A DNA stretch of 64,000 nt from Rhodococcus_F sp040656415 (GCF_040656415.1 NZ_JBFAMC010000005.1:223505-287504), one strand, 5' to 3'. Counted from the stretch's first letter, positions 8,778 through 17,200 are shown. The notes: generated by a model not told the origin, from the sequence alone. Made by a program: numbers and translations.

Positions 8778-9581
8778 GTGAGCTTGCCGAACCCCACCCC
8801 CAATGCCCGCGCCGTCGTTACCGGCGCCTCGTCCGGAATAGGCGAGGCGCTGGCGGCCGATCTGGCCTCGCGCGGCCACTCCCTGATACTCGTCGCCCGC
8901 CGCGGTGAAGTCATGGAGTCGCTGGCCGAAACTCTCCGCGCCAAACACGGCGTGGAGGTCGAGGTGCAAGCGTGCGACCTGTCGGATCGTGACGCGCGCG
9001 CGAAACTGGTCGCCGACCTCGCCGGCCGTGAGATCAGCGTCCTGTGCAACAACGCTGGAATCGCCACGTTCGGCTCCATCGCCGAACTCGACCCCTCCTA
9101 CGAGCGGGCCCAGGTGGAACTGAATGCGGTTGCCGTTCACGACCTGACCCTCGCGGTGCTCCCCGGCATGCTCGAACGCAAGTCCGGGGCGATCTTGATG
9201 GTCGGCTCCGCAGCCGGGAACATGCCAATCCCTCACAACGCGACGTACGCAGCCACCAAGGCATTCGTCAACACCTTCTCCGAGTCGCTTCGCGGTGAAC
9301 TCAAGGGGACGGGTGTGAATGTGACCCTTCTCGCGCCCGGACCAGTCCGGACCGAAGAGCCCGATCCCGCCGATGCGTCGATCGTGGACAAGCTGGTGCC
9401 GGATTTCTTGTGGGTCTCGAGCCAGTACACCGCCTCGGTCTCGCTCGACGCCTTGGCTGACAACAAGATGCGCGTGGTACCCGGCGTCATCAGCAAAGCG
9501 ATGTCCGCTGCCGGGCAATACAGCCCGCGTGCCGTCGTCGCACCCATTGTGGGGACTTTCTACAAGAAGCTGGGTAGCTAG
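8778..9581 (+). CDS. cmrA: short-chain dehydrogenase, mycolate reductase CmrA-like
   Basis: 267 residues. Classical SDR: cofactor loop TGASSGIGE at 15-23, NNAG at 91-94, catalytic Ser144, Tyr157 and Lys161 (YAATK). Length and the C-terminal half (LLAPGPVRTE, then SKAMSAAGQYSPRAVVAPIVG) match my memory of Rv2509/CmrA, which reduces the 3-oxo group of the newly condensed mycolate precursor. The position, a few genes from orn and fas, agrees with the M. tuberculosis map. TAGGCT 8 nt before GTG 8778 and the lack of a Shine-Dalgarno suggest a leaderless promoter just past the fadH stop. The assignment is by recognition, not alignment. Confidence 0.8.
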   Translation: MSLPNPTPNARAVVTGASSGIGEALAADLASRGHSLILVARRGEVMESLAETLRAKHGVEVEVQACDLSDRDARAKLVADLAGREISVLCNNAGIATFGSIAELDPSYERAQVELNAVAVHDLTLAVLPGMLERKSGAILMVGSAAGNMPIPHNATYAATKAFVNTFSESLRGELKGTGVNVTLLAPGPVRTEEPDPADASIVDKLVPDFLWVSSQYTASVSLDALADNKMRVVPGVISKAMSAAGQYSPRAVVAPIVGTFYKKLGS

Positions 9582-10372
9582 CCGGGGCCGAATGTGCCTT
9601 TCGGCGGTTCGGAAACGTCGAAAGGCACATTCACCTCGTCAGGATCTGCCAAGCGGAGCCTGCTCTCGCGGCGTAGATGCACATCGGAAACGTATTTGCC
9701 ACCAACGTATCTCGTGTCGGTTGCTTCGATACGAACACCGTTTTGGTCTTCGATACGCAACTTTTCGACCAACAGCGGCGAGCCCGTGGCGATGCCGAGA
9801 TGTTCGGCGTCGTTGTCGTCGGCGATGGTTGCGGCGATCGTCCCGCGGGCTTCACTGACGATGATGCCGCGGTCCTCCAGCAACCGGTACAACGAGTTCG
9901 TGCCGAGGTCGTAGTCGAGAACGAAGGAGCAGCGCGGCGACAGAGTCACCTTTTCGAGCGCCACAGGCAGCCCGTCGCACAGGCGAACCCGTACAAGTCG
10001 AACCGCGCGACTGCCCGGAGGCAGAAGCAATTCCGCTGCAGTTTCCGGCGGCAGGTCGACCCAATCCGAAAACAGCACTTCGGAGGTGACCACTACGCCC
10101 CGTTTCGCCATCTCATCGGTGAACGAACGTAGGATCCCTACCTTCCGACCAGTTTCGTTGCCGGAGGCGTAGGTGCCACTACCGGGAACTCGATAGAGGA
10201 GTCCTTCGGCCTCGAGCGACTTGACCGCCTGGCGGGCCGTCATCCGGCTCACGCCGAACTTCTTCGAGAGTTCGGATTCACTAGGCAGGGGGTCACCGGC
10301 GCCGGCACAGCCCAACCGGCGCCGCAGCTCGTCTGCAATTTCCAAATAGCGAGGCGGTCGCACCCGTTTCAT
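9578..10372 (-). CDS. GntR regulator, HutC subfamily (UTRA domain)
   Basis: 264 residues. The N-terminal winged helix shows PRYLEIADELRRRL, LPSESELSKKFGVSRMTARQAV and GLLYRVPGSGTY, all standard for GntR. Residues 80-240 form a UTRA ligand-binding domain, the HutC/FarR type that often senses sugars or sugar phosphates. It is divergent from the xylose-type ABC transporter and likely controls it. A GGGAGGGG ribosome-binding site precedes ATG 10372. The last 17 residues (EVNVPFDVSEPPKGTF...) are encoded by a 13-bp inverted repeat and look like an addition to the domain. It overlaps cmrA tail-to-tail by 4 bases. Confidence 0.88.
   Translation of the reverse strand: MKRVRPPRYLEIADELRRRLGCAGAGDPLPSESELSKKFGVSRMTARQAVKSLEAEGLLYRVPGSGTYASGNETGRKVGILRSFTDEMAKRGVVVTSEVLFSDWVDLPPETAAELLLPPGSRAVRLVRVRLCDGLPVALEKVTLSPRCSFVLDYDLGTNSLYRLLEDRGIIVSEARGTIAATIADDNDAEHLGIATGSPLLVEKLRIEDQNGVRIEATDTRYVGGKYVSDVHLRRESRLRLADPDEVNVPFDVSEPPKGTFGPG
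9591..9631. terminator. 13-bp inverted repeat serving as bidirectional terminator, inside the gntR 3' end
   Basis: AATGTGCCTTTCG (9591-9603) and CGAAAGGCACATT (9619-9631) pair perfectly over a 15-nt loop. It begins 10 bases past the cmrA stop, so it can terminate cmrA, but it lies wholly within the coding sequence of the convergent GntR gene and is translated. Confidence 0.7.
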
Positions 10373-10655
10373 CCACCCACCCCTCCCTCGAGACCCAGAT
10401 CATGGTTATCCGGACAGCTCTTGCCGCTGCCGATTCCCTGGTATGAAACCGCCGTCGGAATCCACCGGTGTCCTGCGGTTATCGAAAAGTCATTGGGCTG
10501 GACCTATTCCGATTCTTTACGCGAGGATGTGTATACCTTGACAAGAACACGTGTGACGGTCAACACTCCTTCCGGCTATACAGCTAGCCAACTGGCTTGG
10601 TTCTCTCGGTCGGGCTCCGCCCGGCTCATATGCGCCTCACGAAGGAGAGCGAATT
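10373..10655. promoter_or_regulatory. divergent control region of gntR and the ABC transporter
   Basis: A 283-base gap between the regulator and the binding-protein gene. TTGACA occurs at 10538-10543, within GTATACCTTGACA. No -10 box sits 16-18 nt after it; TATACA-like bases at 10578-10583 are too far. GTATAC-type sequence is compatible with a HutC-class operator, but I see no clean palindrome. A good ribosome-binding site (AAGGAG) lies near 10640, ahead of ATG 10656. Confidence 0.4.
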
Positions 10656-11735
10656 ATGCGTCTACACAAGAAGTTGTCGGTGCTCGCTGCGGCAGCTGCG
10701 ACCATCCCTCTGCTCGCAGCCTGCGGTTCGAGCGGAGCTTCCAGCGACCAGAAAACGGTTGCGCTCCTGCTGCCTGAGACGAAAACGGCCCGATACGAGA
10801 GCAAAGACCGTCCGGCATTCACCGAGAAGTTCGAAGAGCTGTGCAGTGACTGCGAGTTGCTGTACTACAACGCCGACCAGGACCCGTCGAAGCAACAGCA
10901 ACAGGTCGAGGCTGCCATCACCCAGGGTGCGTCGGTTCTCGTGCTCGACCCGGTCGACGGCAAGTCAGCTTCCTCGTTGGCCAATCGCGCCAATCAGGCT
11001 GGCGTCAAAGTAATCTCGTATGACCGCATGATCAGCGACGCTCCGGTTGACTACTTCGTCTCCACCGAAAACGAGAAGGTCGGTGAGATGCAGGCACAGG
11101 CGCTGCTCGACGCGTTGAGCTCCATCCCTAACCCTCGCATCGTCATGATCAACGGCTCGCCCCAGGACTCGAACGCCGGAGACTTCAAGGCCGGCGCGCA
11201 CAACGTGTTCGACGCCAGCGGAGTCGAGATCGTCGCCGAATACGACACCCCGGACTGGAGCCCGGACAAGGCCCAGACGCAAATGGAACAGGCGATCGCG
11301 AAGGTAGGCAAGGACGGTTTCGATGCTGTCTACGCCGCCAACGATGGCACCGCGGGCGGTGCCATCGCCGCTCTGAAGGCGGCCGGCATCGACCCGGCCA
11401 CCAAGCCGGTCACCGGTCAGGACGCAGAGCTGTCCGGAGTGCAGCGCGTCGTCGCGGGCGAACAGTTCATGACCGTCTACAAGAAGATCACGCCGCAAGC
11501 CGAGGTCGCCGCCGAACTCGCCGCCGCGCTGGCACAGGGCCAGGAGCCGCCGGCCGGGCTCGTCAACGCCTCGATCGACAACGGTGCGGGATCGATCCCC
11601 GCCGCCTACACCCCGATGGTTGCGATCACCAAGGACGTCGTCGCCACGGAGATCATCGACGACGGCTGGTGGAGCGAGTCGGACATCTGCACCGACTTCT
11701 ACGCCCAGGCGTGTGAAGCCGCAGGAATCAACTGA
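10656..11735 (+). CDS. sugar ABC transporter substrate-binding lipoprotein (XylF-like)
   Basis: 359 residues. Lipoprotein signal with lipobox LLAAC, so Cys23 is lipidated. The body is a periplasmic-binding-protein type 1 fold of the XylF/ribose class: TVALLLPETKTARYESKDRPAF, VLDPVDGKSASSLANRANQ and the hinge region AANDGTAGGAIAALKAAG are diagnostic. It captures a monosaccharide outside the membrane and hands it to the permease encoded downstream. XylF-like proteins bind xylose, but ligand identity within this class cannot be read from sequence. Confidence 0.88.
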   Translation: MRLHKKLSVLAAAAATIPLLAACGSSGASSDQKTVALLLPETKTARYESKDRPAFTEKFEELCSDCELLYYNADQDPSKQQQQVEAAITQGASVLVLDPVDGKSASSLANRANQAGVKVISYDRMISDAPVDYFVSTENEKVGEMQAQALLDALSSIPNPRIVMINGSPQDSNAGDFKAGAHNVFDASGVEIVAEYDTPDWSPDKAQTQMEQAIAKVGKDGFDAVYAANDGTAGGAIAALKAAGIDPATKPVTGQDAELSGVQRVVAGEQFMTVYKKITPQAEVAAELAAALAQGQEPPAGLVNASIDNGAGSIPAAYTPMVAITKDVVATEIIDDGWWSESDICTDFYAQACEAAGIN

Positions 11736-11889
11736 TCGAAAACCGGTAAACCAATCCGGTTGTCGCGAACTCGCAGCCGGACAGCGCAGATGTCACAAGC
11801 GTCCGCCTGATCCGGCTGCCCGTTCGCGCCGAGAGAGGAACGAACCACATGCATCACCACGCCATGCCGCCCGACCAGGGGTCTGCATC

Positions 11890-12708
11890 ATGACTGTCAC
11901 CACCGAAGGCCCCAGCGCCGCCTACACCCGGACCAACCAGCCATTGCTGTCGCTGAAGGGAATCTCGAAGTCGTTCGGCCAGGTGCAAGCCCTGACAAAC
12001 GTGGACTTCGAGGTCCACCCCGGCGAAGTAGTTGCCCTGGTGGGCGACAACGGAGCGGGCAAGTCGACCTTGATCAAAGTGATGTCCGGCGTCGGCCCGC
12101 CCGACTCCGGGGAGATCTCCTTCGAAGGCAAGCCCGTTCGCATCGCCAGCCCACACGACTCGGCTGAACTCGACATCGCTGTCGTCTACCAGGATCTCGC
12201 CCTGTGCGACAACCTCGATGTCGTCGCGAACCTGTTCCTCGGCCGCGAGGAAGTCGGCAAGGCAGGGTTCCCACTCGATGAGATCACGATGGAACGTCGC
12301 TCCCGGGAGCTGCTCGACATCCTGGCCGTGCGGACCCTGCGGTCGGTCCGCTCGGAGGTCGGGGGTCTCTCAGGCGGCCAACGCCAAACCGTGGCCATCG
12401 CACGCGCAATGCTCGGCAACCCGAAGGTGGTGTTGCTGGACGAACCCACCGCCGCACTCGGCGTCGCGCAGACCGAGCAGGTCCTCGCTCTGGTCACGCG
12501 ACTGCGTGAGCGTGGCCTGGGTGTGGTCCTGATCTCTCACAACCTCGCCGACGTCTTCCAGGTCGCCGACCGGATCGCTGTCCTGCGTCTGGGCCGCAAC
12601 GCCGGATCCTTCCGCACCGACTCGGTCAGCCGCGAGACGGTCGTCGGCGCCATCACCGGCGCACAGTCCGACAGGCCGTCCACAGAAACCGAGGAGTCCC
12701 ACTCGTGA
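11890..12708 (+). CDS. sugar ABC transporter ATP-binding protein, single-domain
   Basis: 272 residues. Walker A GDNGAGKST near residue 55, signature LSGGQRQ, Walker B VVLLDEPTAALG and the H-loop VLISHN are intact. ATG 11890 is used; an upstream extension has no domain support. Most XylG/RbsA proteins carry two fused ATPase halves of about 500 residues. This one is a half-size form, common in actinobacterial xylose-type systems, and must act as a homodimer. The gap of 154 bases from the binding-protein gene is longer than expected inside an operon, but the direction and order (binding protein, ATPase, permease) fit one transcription unit. Confidence 0.88.
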   Translation: MTVTTEGPSAAYTRTNQPLLSLKGISKSFGQVQALTNVDFEVHPGEVVALVGDNGAGKSTLIKVMSGVGPPDSGEISFEGKPVRIASPHDSAELDIAVVYQDLALCDNLDVVANLFLGREEVGKAGFPLDEITMERRSRELLDILAVRTLRSVRSEVGGLSGGQRQTVAIARAMLGNPKVVLLDEPTAALGVAQTEQVLALVTRLRERGLGVVLISHNLADVFQVADRIAVLRLGRNAGSFRTDSVSRETVVGAITGAQSDRPSTETEESHS

Positions 12709-13940
12709 GCACCCTTCCCGCCCAACGACTCACGGTCGAGCCAGACACTCCGGCGCCACAACCGAAAGCCAAGTTCGACCTGCGGGCTGCCGCCCGCAAG
12801 ATCGCCGAAGGAGAACTCGGCTCCGTCCGCGTCCTGCTCGTGCTGATGTTCATCTGGATCGTCTTCTCCATCGCCAACGACCGCTTCCTGTCACCGGTCA
12901 ACCTGAGCAACCTGGCGCTGCAGATCGCCGGTATGGGCACCATCGCAGTCGGCGTGGTTCTCGTACTGCTACTCGGCGAGATCGACCTGTCCGTCGGAGC
13001 GGTCAGTGGCCTCGCCGGCGGCATCATGGCCACAACCTCGGTGCTGCGTGGATGGCCGGCGTGGATGGCGATCCTCGCCGCTCTCGCGGCCGGGGCGGTG
13101 ATCGGTCTCGTACAGGGCACGATCGCCACCCGCCTGCAGATCCCATCGTTCGTGATCACCCTCGCCGGCTTACTCGCCTGGCAGGGTGCCCTACTCGCCG
13201 TGCTGGGATCCAACGGAACCGTCAACATCACCGATCCCGCCATCCTCGCACTGGCAGGTACGTTCTTGAGTCCCGCAGTCGGATGGGGCCTGGCCGCGCT
13301 GTCGATCGCCGTCATCGCAGGCGGTGAACTGCTGCAACGCCGGCGCCGCAGCGCACAGAACCTCGAAGTCGAGCGCGCTGTCATGCTGGTGGTTCGCGTG
13401 GGCTCCATCGGGGCCGCCATCGTCGCGGGCACCGCCGTGCTGGGTTCGGACCGTGGCGTGCCCCTTTCACTGCTGATCCTGATCGGACTTGTACTCCTGG
13501 TCCACGGATTGCTCCGGTGGTCGGCCTTCGGACGCCATGTGTACGCGGTCGGCGGAAACGCCGAAGCCGCCCTCCGCGCGGGCATCCGGGTGAACCGCGT
13601 CCGCATCTTGGTGTTCATGCTTGCCTCCACCATGGCGGCGGCGGGCGGCATCCTTCTCGCCTCTCGACTCATGGCCGTCAACCAGAACTCCGGTGCGAGC
13701 GACCTGCTCCTGCTGACGATCGCGAGCGCGGTCATCGGAGGCGTCAGCCTGTTCGGCGGGCGCGGAACGGTCTGGGCGGCACTGCTCGGCGCAGTGGTCA
13801 TAGGCTCCATCTCAAACGGAATGGACCTGCTCGCGCTGGATTCCTCGGTAAAGTTCATGGTTACCGGCGCCGTTTTGGTTACGGCGGTCTCCTTCGACGC
13901 AATCACGAGGGGGCGCCGAAGGGCGCACGGTCGGCTCTGA
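12705..13940 (+). CDS. sugar ABC transporter permease (XylH-like)
   Basis: 411 residues, roughly ten membrane helices. Typical carbohydrate-uptake-2 family features: LVLLLGEIDLSVGAVSGLAGG, RLQIPSFVITLAGLLAWQG, GGNAEAALRAGIRVNRVR and SAVIGGVSLFGGRGTVWAALLGA. GTG 12705 overlaps the ATPase stop by 4 bases, indicating coupled translation. A strong terminator follows. With the two upstream genes it makes a complete monosaccharide importer, inserted between the cmrA and orn orthologues. Confidence 0.9.
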   Translation: MSTLPAQRLTVEPDTPAPQPKAKFDLRAAARKIAEGELGSVRVLLVLMFIWIVFSIANDRFLSPVNLSNLALQIAGMGTIAVGVVLVLLLGEIDLSVGAVSGLAGGIMATTSVLRGWPAWMAILAALAAGAVIGLVQGTIATRLQIPSFVITLAGLLAWQGALLAVLGSNGTVNITDPAILALAGTFLSPAVGWGLAALSIAVIAGGELLQRRRRSAQNLEVERAVMLVVRVGSIGAAIVAGTAVLGSDRGVPLSLLILIGLVLLVHGLLRWSAFGRHVYAVGGNAEAALRAGIRVNRVRILVFMLASTMAAAGGILLASRLMAVNQNSGASDLLLLTIASAVIGGVSLFGGRGTVWAALLGAVVIGSISNGMDLLALDSSVKFMVTGAVLVTAVSFDAITRGRRRAHGRL

Positions 13941-13956
13941 GTTCACACCGCACTGG

Positions 13957-14005
13957 CATTGCCGCACAGTGGTACACGTACGTACCGCTGTGCGGCAATG
14001 TTTTT
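13957..14005 (+). terminator. strong intrinsic terminator of the ABC transporter operon
   Basis: A 19-bp stem: the left arm is at 13957-13975 (CATTGCCGCACAG then TGGTAC) and the right arm at 13982-14000 (GTACCG then CTGTGCGGCAATG), with only a U-G wobble at 13970/13987. A loop of 6 nt separates them, and TTTTT follows at 14001-14005. Confidence 0.92.
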
Positions 14006-14117
14006 CGCAGCCACACCGGGAACGATCCACCAAGAAGTCTCGCTCCCGATTGCGAATACCGCGAGAAATTGTCTACCGCAGATTCGTTCCGCTACCGACG
14101 TGACTACTGTGTTCCTA

Positions 14118-14717
14118 GTGCAGGACAAACTAGTGTGGATCGACTGTGAAATGACCGGCCTTCGGCTCGGTTCCGACAAGCTGATCGAGATCGCGGCTCT
14201 GGTCACGGACAGCGAACTGAATGTGCTGGGTGAAGGTGTCGACATCGTCATCCACGCCGACGACGAAGCTCTTGCCGCCATGCCTGACGTGGTGGCCAAG
14301 ATGCACGAAAACTCTGGACTGACCGAGGAGGTTCGGAAGTCCACGGTCACCCTCGCCGAGGCCGAGCAGCAGGTGCTCGCCTATATCCGCAAACACGTAC
14401 CGGTGGCAGGTACCGCGCCCCTCGCAGGCAACTCGATCGCGACGGACCGAGGGTTCATCACTCGTGACATGCCAGACCTCGACAACCACCTTCACTACCG
14501 GATGATCGACGTCAGCTCCATCAAGGAACTGTGCCGTCGCTGGTATCCGCGGATTTACTTCGGCCAGCCCGAGAAAGGACTCGCTCATCGCGCCTTGGCC
14601 GATATCCAAGAGTCGATCCGCGAACTGAAGTACTATCGAAAGACCGCCTTCGTTGCCGATCCTGGTCCGTCTACCAGCGACATTGCCACCATCGTCGAGG
14701 AACTCGGACCCGCCTGA
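14118..14717 (+). CDS. orn: oligoribonuclease
   Basis: 199 residues. DEDD-family 3'-5' exonuclease that degrades 2-5-nt RNA and linear dinucleotides such as pGpG. Exo I is VWIDCEMTGL with the paired Asp and Glu, Exo II is in the TAPLAGNSIATDR region, and Exo III is HRALADIQESI with the catalytic His and Asp. MIDVSSIKELCRRWYPRIYF is the usual Orn signature. GTG 14118 (VQDKLVWIDCEM) matches the family start and lies 7 nt after TACTGT (14105-14110), so the mRNA is probably leaderless. In M. tuberculosis orn is Rv2511, near cmrA and fas. Confidence 0.95.
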   Translation: MQDKLVWIDCEMTGLRLGSDKLIEIAALVTDSELNVLGEGVDIVIHADDEALAAMPDVVAKMHENSGLTEEVRKSTVTLAEAEQQVLAYIRKHVPVAGTAPLAGNSIATDRGFITRDMPDLDNHLHYRMIDVSSIKELCRRWYPRIYFGQPEKGLAHRALADIQESIRELKYYRKTAFVADPGPSTSDIATIVEELGPA

Positions 14718-14725
14718 CATAGCGA

Positions 14726-14756
14726 TTGGCTTCTCGGGCACCGAACACGCTAGTAT
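14726..14756 (+). promoter_or_regulatory. probable tRNA-His promoter
   Basis: TTGGCT at 14726-14731 and TAGTAT at 14751-14756, 19 nt apart, lie 45 nt before the mature tRNA. The -10 is good, the -35 is partial and the spacing slightly long. Confidence 0.45.
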
Positions 14757-14800
14757 CTTCCTCGCTGAAGTTACCGCCCTGGGCGGTGCCTGAAGCGCAT

Positions 14801-14876
14801 GGTGAGTGTAGTTCAGTTGGTAGAGCACCAGGTTGTGATCCTGGCTGTCGCGGGTTCGAGTCCCGTCACTCACCCA
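14801..14876 (+). tRNA. tRNA-His (GTG)
   Basis: Complete cloverleaf. Acceptor GTGAGTG (14802-14808) pairs with CACTCAC (14867-14873). G14801 opposite C14874 is the extra G-1:C73 pair specific to tRNA-His. The anticodon loop has GTG at 14835-14837, and the T-loop is TTCGAGT. The CCA end is only partly encoded. Confidence 0.97.
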
Positions 14877-14882
14877 AAGAGA

Positions 14883-14922
14883 GACACCGCCCCACCTGTG
14901 AGAACGCCGGTGGGGCGGTGTC
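14883..14922 (+). terminator. terminator of tRNA-His
   Basis: GACACCGCCCCACC (14883-14896) and GGTGGGGCGGTGTC (14909-14922) form a perfect 14-bp stem with a 12-nt loop, followed by GTTT. Confidence 0.88.
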
Positions 14923-15040
14923 GTTTCCGAGATTCGCGCAACGGGCCGTGCAAGCAAGCGCACGAGCGGAGGACGCGATGAGCGCCGATCAGGACCTAGG
15001 TACCTGCGCGCGACTCGAGCGGCGGTGCGATGATTGGCCG

Positions 15041-15436
15041 ATGCCGAGCTCCCTTATCGAGGTCCGACGTAACTACTCCGAGGCGGAAGAGGTGCAGCTC
15101 ATTGATGCTGTCCACGAGGCGTTGGTTGAGGCGTTCAAGATTCCAGAGGAAGACAAGGACGTACGCCTGATCTCGTACGCACCGCACCGGTTCAGCCATC
15201 GACCAGGACTCTCACAGCCAGAGTTCTTCACCCTGGTGTCGATAGATTGCTTCACTGGGCGCTCGACCGATGCCAAGCGCGCACTCTATGCGGCCGTAGT
15301 CGGCCGACTATCCGATCTGGGGATTCCCCGCGACCACATAACGGTCGTTCTCCGCGAGATTCCAACGGAGAACTGGGGCATTCGCGGGGGGCAGGCAGCC
15401 TGCGATGTCAACCTCGGCTTCAACGTAAACGTCTAG
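15041..15436 (+). CDS. tautomerase family protein
   Basis: 131 residues. The 4-oxalocrotonate tautomerase superfamily uses an N-terminal proline exposed by Met removal; ATG 15041 gives MPSSLIEVRR, so this start was chosen over a longer frame from ATG 14978. The protein has the double beta-alpha-beta length, about twice the 62-residue 4-OT subunit, with conserved TVVLREIPTENWGIRGG near the C-terminus. It resembles the single-gene tautomerases whose physiological substrate is unknown. There is no clear ribosome-binding site. It is not part of a visible catabolic cluster. Confidence 0.8.
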   Translation: MPSSLIEVRRNYSEAEEVQLIDAVHEALVEAFKIPEEDKDVRLISYAPHRFSHRPGLSQPEFFTLVSIDCFTGRSTDAKRALYAAVVGRLSDLGIPRDHITVVLREIPTENWGIRGGQAACDVNLGFNVNV

Positions 15437-15483
15437 CCACCGCGCACTCCCGGCCTCCGGAGTGTCGAAATCCCTTGCGATGC

Positions 15484-15500
15484 AGGGGTTCAAGTCCCGC
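15484..15500 (+). other. tRNA T-arm-like sequence, possible tRNA relic or attachment-site remnant
   Basis: GGGGTTCAAGTCCC reads like a tRNA T-arm (GG-TTCAAGT-CC) but there is no D-arm or anticodon arm upstream and the acceptor partner is missing. It lies 600 bases from a true tRNA-His. It may be a chance match or the 3' fragment left by integration at a tRNA gene. Confidence 0.3.
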
Positions 15501-15601
15501 CACTACTGCAACCGGGTCATCGGCCGCACGTAGTCGGTGCAATCGCCTGGCCCAGCGAACCTTCCCGCAATGCCAGTTAGTCGACACGGTAACGCCCCTG
15601 C

Positions 15602-16831
15602 TCACGCTTCGGCGTTACCCGCCTTCCACACATCCCACGGGACGTTCCAGTCACCGAGGCCGTCCGTACCCGACAGCGTGCCTCCCACTGTGTTCTTGAC
15701 GATCACGATGTCACCACGTTTGGTGTTGTCGTATACCCACTTGGCGTTGGCGGGGCTGAGGTTCAGGCAGCCGTGGCTCACGTTCGTGTAGCCCTGCTGC
15801 GCGACCGACCACGGTGCCGAGTGGAAGAAGATGCCACTGTAGGACATTCGAGTCGCCCAATCGACTGGCGTCCTGTATCCGTCGGCAGAGTTGACCGGCA
15901 CACCGTAGGTCGAAGAATCCATGACGAGATGCGAATAGCGCTCTGCGATGATGTAGACGCCGTTGTCGGTTGGTGCGGCGTCCTTGCCCATCGACGTGGG
16001 CATCGTCATGATCACTTCGCCGTTGCGCTCGAAAGTCACCTGCTTGGTGTTGTCGTCCGCCGTGGCGACTACGGCGTCACCGATCGTGAACGAAGTACTA
16101 CCGTCCTCTTGGCCGAACAGCCCGTCACCGAAATCCTGGCCGAACGCAGCGACTGTGACGTCCACAGTAGTTCCAGGCACCCAGAAGTTCTCTGGACGCC
16201 AGCGCACCTCACGCTTGTTCACCCAGTAGAACGCTCCCTCGACTGGCGGATTCGTCTTCACCGTAATTGCAGCTTCTGCGACCTCACGGTTGGGAATGTC
16301 CTCGTCGAACTGGACTGCGACGGGTTGACCGATGCCGACGACTTCGCCCTCCCACGGCAACACGTACGGTTTGGTGACATTGCCCGGTGCGCTGGTGGTG
16401 AACACAGACGTCGTGGTCGTCGCGCCACCCAGCCCCTGCGCCGTCGCTTCCAGCCGGTACTGCCTGTCGTAGCCCAGCGGCTCCGTGTTCACCCAGGACA
16501 ATCGATCGGCCGCAATCGCGCCGTCCACGAGCTCGCCCTCTGGGTCGATCATGACGACCTGCGACAGGATGCCGTCGACCACCGTGACGGTCACCGGTTC
16601 GGCGGGCGAAATTCCCACGGCACCGTCTTCTGCCGACAGCGCCAACTTGGCCTTGAAGAGTTCGGTCGCCGGGTTGGAGTTGATCGGCGCCCGTCCGTCC
16701 GACGTGGCACTGCCGGCACCGGGGAGGGTGCACCCAGCGATCGACAGAGCTGATACGAGTGATGCTGCCACAATTGTCGCCGTCTTCGAGACCGACCCCA
16801 CCGCTTGCCTGCGCCTGTGCTCAGCACTCAT
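15602..16831 (-). CDS. L,D-transpeptidase lipoprotein, LdtMt2 type
   Basis: 409 residues, almost the length of M. tuberculosis LdtMt2 (Rv2518c/LppS), whose gene also lies between orn and fas. A lipobox SIAGC lipidates Cys34. Residues about 50-250 form two Ig-like domains. The C-terminal YkuD domain has the catalytic segment SHGCLNLS with Cys near 355 and SGIFFHSAPW upstream. It makes 3->3 meso-DAP cross-links in peptidoglycan outside the membrane, and this class is the target of carbapenems. The ribosome-binding site is weak (GGGGTG). It is convergent with the tautomerase gene. Confidence 0.92.
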   Translation of the reverse strand: MSAEHRRRQAVGSVSKTATIVAASLVSALSIAGCTLPGAGSATSDGRAPINSNPATELFKAKLALSAEDGAVGISPAEPVTVTVVDGILSQVVMIDPEGELVDGAIAADRLSWVNTEPLGYDRQYRLEATAQGLGGATTTTSVFTTSAPGNVTKPYVLPWEGEVVGIGQPVAVQFDEDIPNREVAEAAITVKTNPPVEGAFYWVNKREVRWRPENFWVPGTTVDVTVAAFGQDFGDGLFGQEDGSTSFTIGDAVVATADDNTKQVTFERNGEVIMTMPTSMGKDAAPTDNGVYIIAERYSHLVMDSSTYGVPVNSADGYRTPVDWATRMSYSGIFFHSAPWSVAQQGYTNVSHGCLNLSPANAKWVYDNTKRGDIVIVKNTVGGTLSGTDGLGDWNVPWDVWKAGNAEA

Positions 16832-17070
16832 AGAACACCCCGTTCACGTCCTTGCTCCGGATTCACGCTCACGCCGGCAAGTCCTTCGCCTGTGCAGCAG
16901 GAATCCATACGTCGAGCCCGTGTGGATTCTTATGATGCCAGCTGCCGGAAGCCGGTTTCCCAACAACCGTTCGAGCAGCCAATAACGTTCGAATATCAAT
17001 CGTGACCAGCAATGCCGTCGTTCCCGGTAGGAGAAGGATTCCTCGTCCAGCGGACCTGCAACCTGGCGAT

Positions 17071-17100
17071 TTGCATTCCCGAGAAGCGAACCGCTAGTGT
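17071..17100 (+). promoter_or_regulatory. probable tRNA-Lys promoter
   Basis: TTGCAT (17071-17076) and TAGTGT (17095-17100), spaced by 18 nt, lie 18 nt ahead of the tRNA, as expected for a short 5' leader. Confidence 0.5.
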
Positions 17101-17118
17101 TTTGTCTCGCAAGAGCGA

Positions 17119-17191
17119 GCGCCTATAGCTCAGCTGGTAGAGCAAGTGACTCTTAATCACTGGGTCCGGGGTTCGAGTCCCTGTGGGCGCA
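17119..17191 (+). tRNA. tRNA-Lys (CTT)
   Basis: Acceptor GCGCCTA (17119-17125) pairs with TGGGCGC (17184-17190) with one G-T wobble, and the discriminator is A17191. The anticodon stem is AGTGA/TCACT with loop CTCTTAA, so the anticodon is CTT at 17152-17154. The T-loop is TTCGAGT. CCA is not encoded. Confidence 0.97.
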
Positions 17192-17200
17192 CTTGCAGGT

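Noticed and set aside
10538..10583. TTGACA at 10538 as a -35 for the ABC transporter
   Set aside because: The nearest -10-like sequence is more than 30 nt away, so it is not a normal promoter pair.
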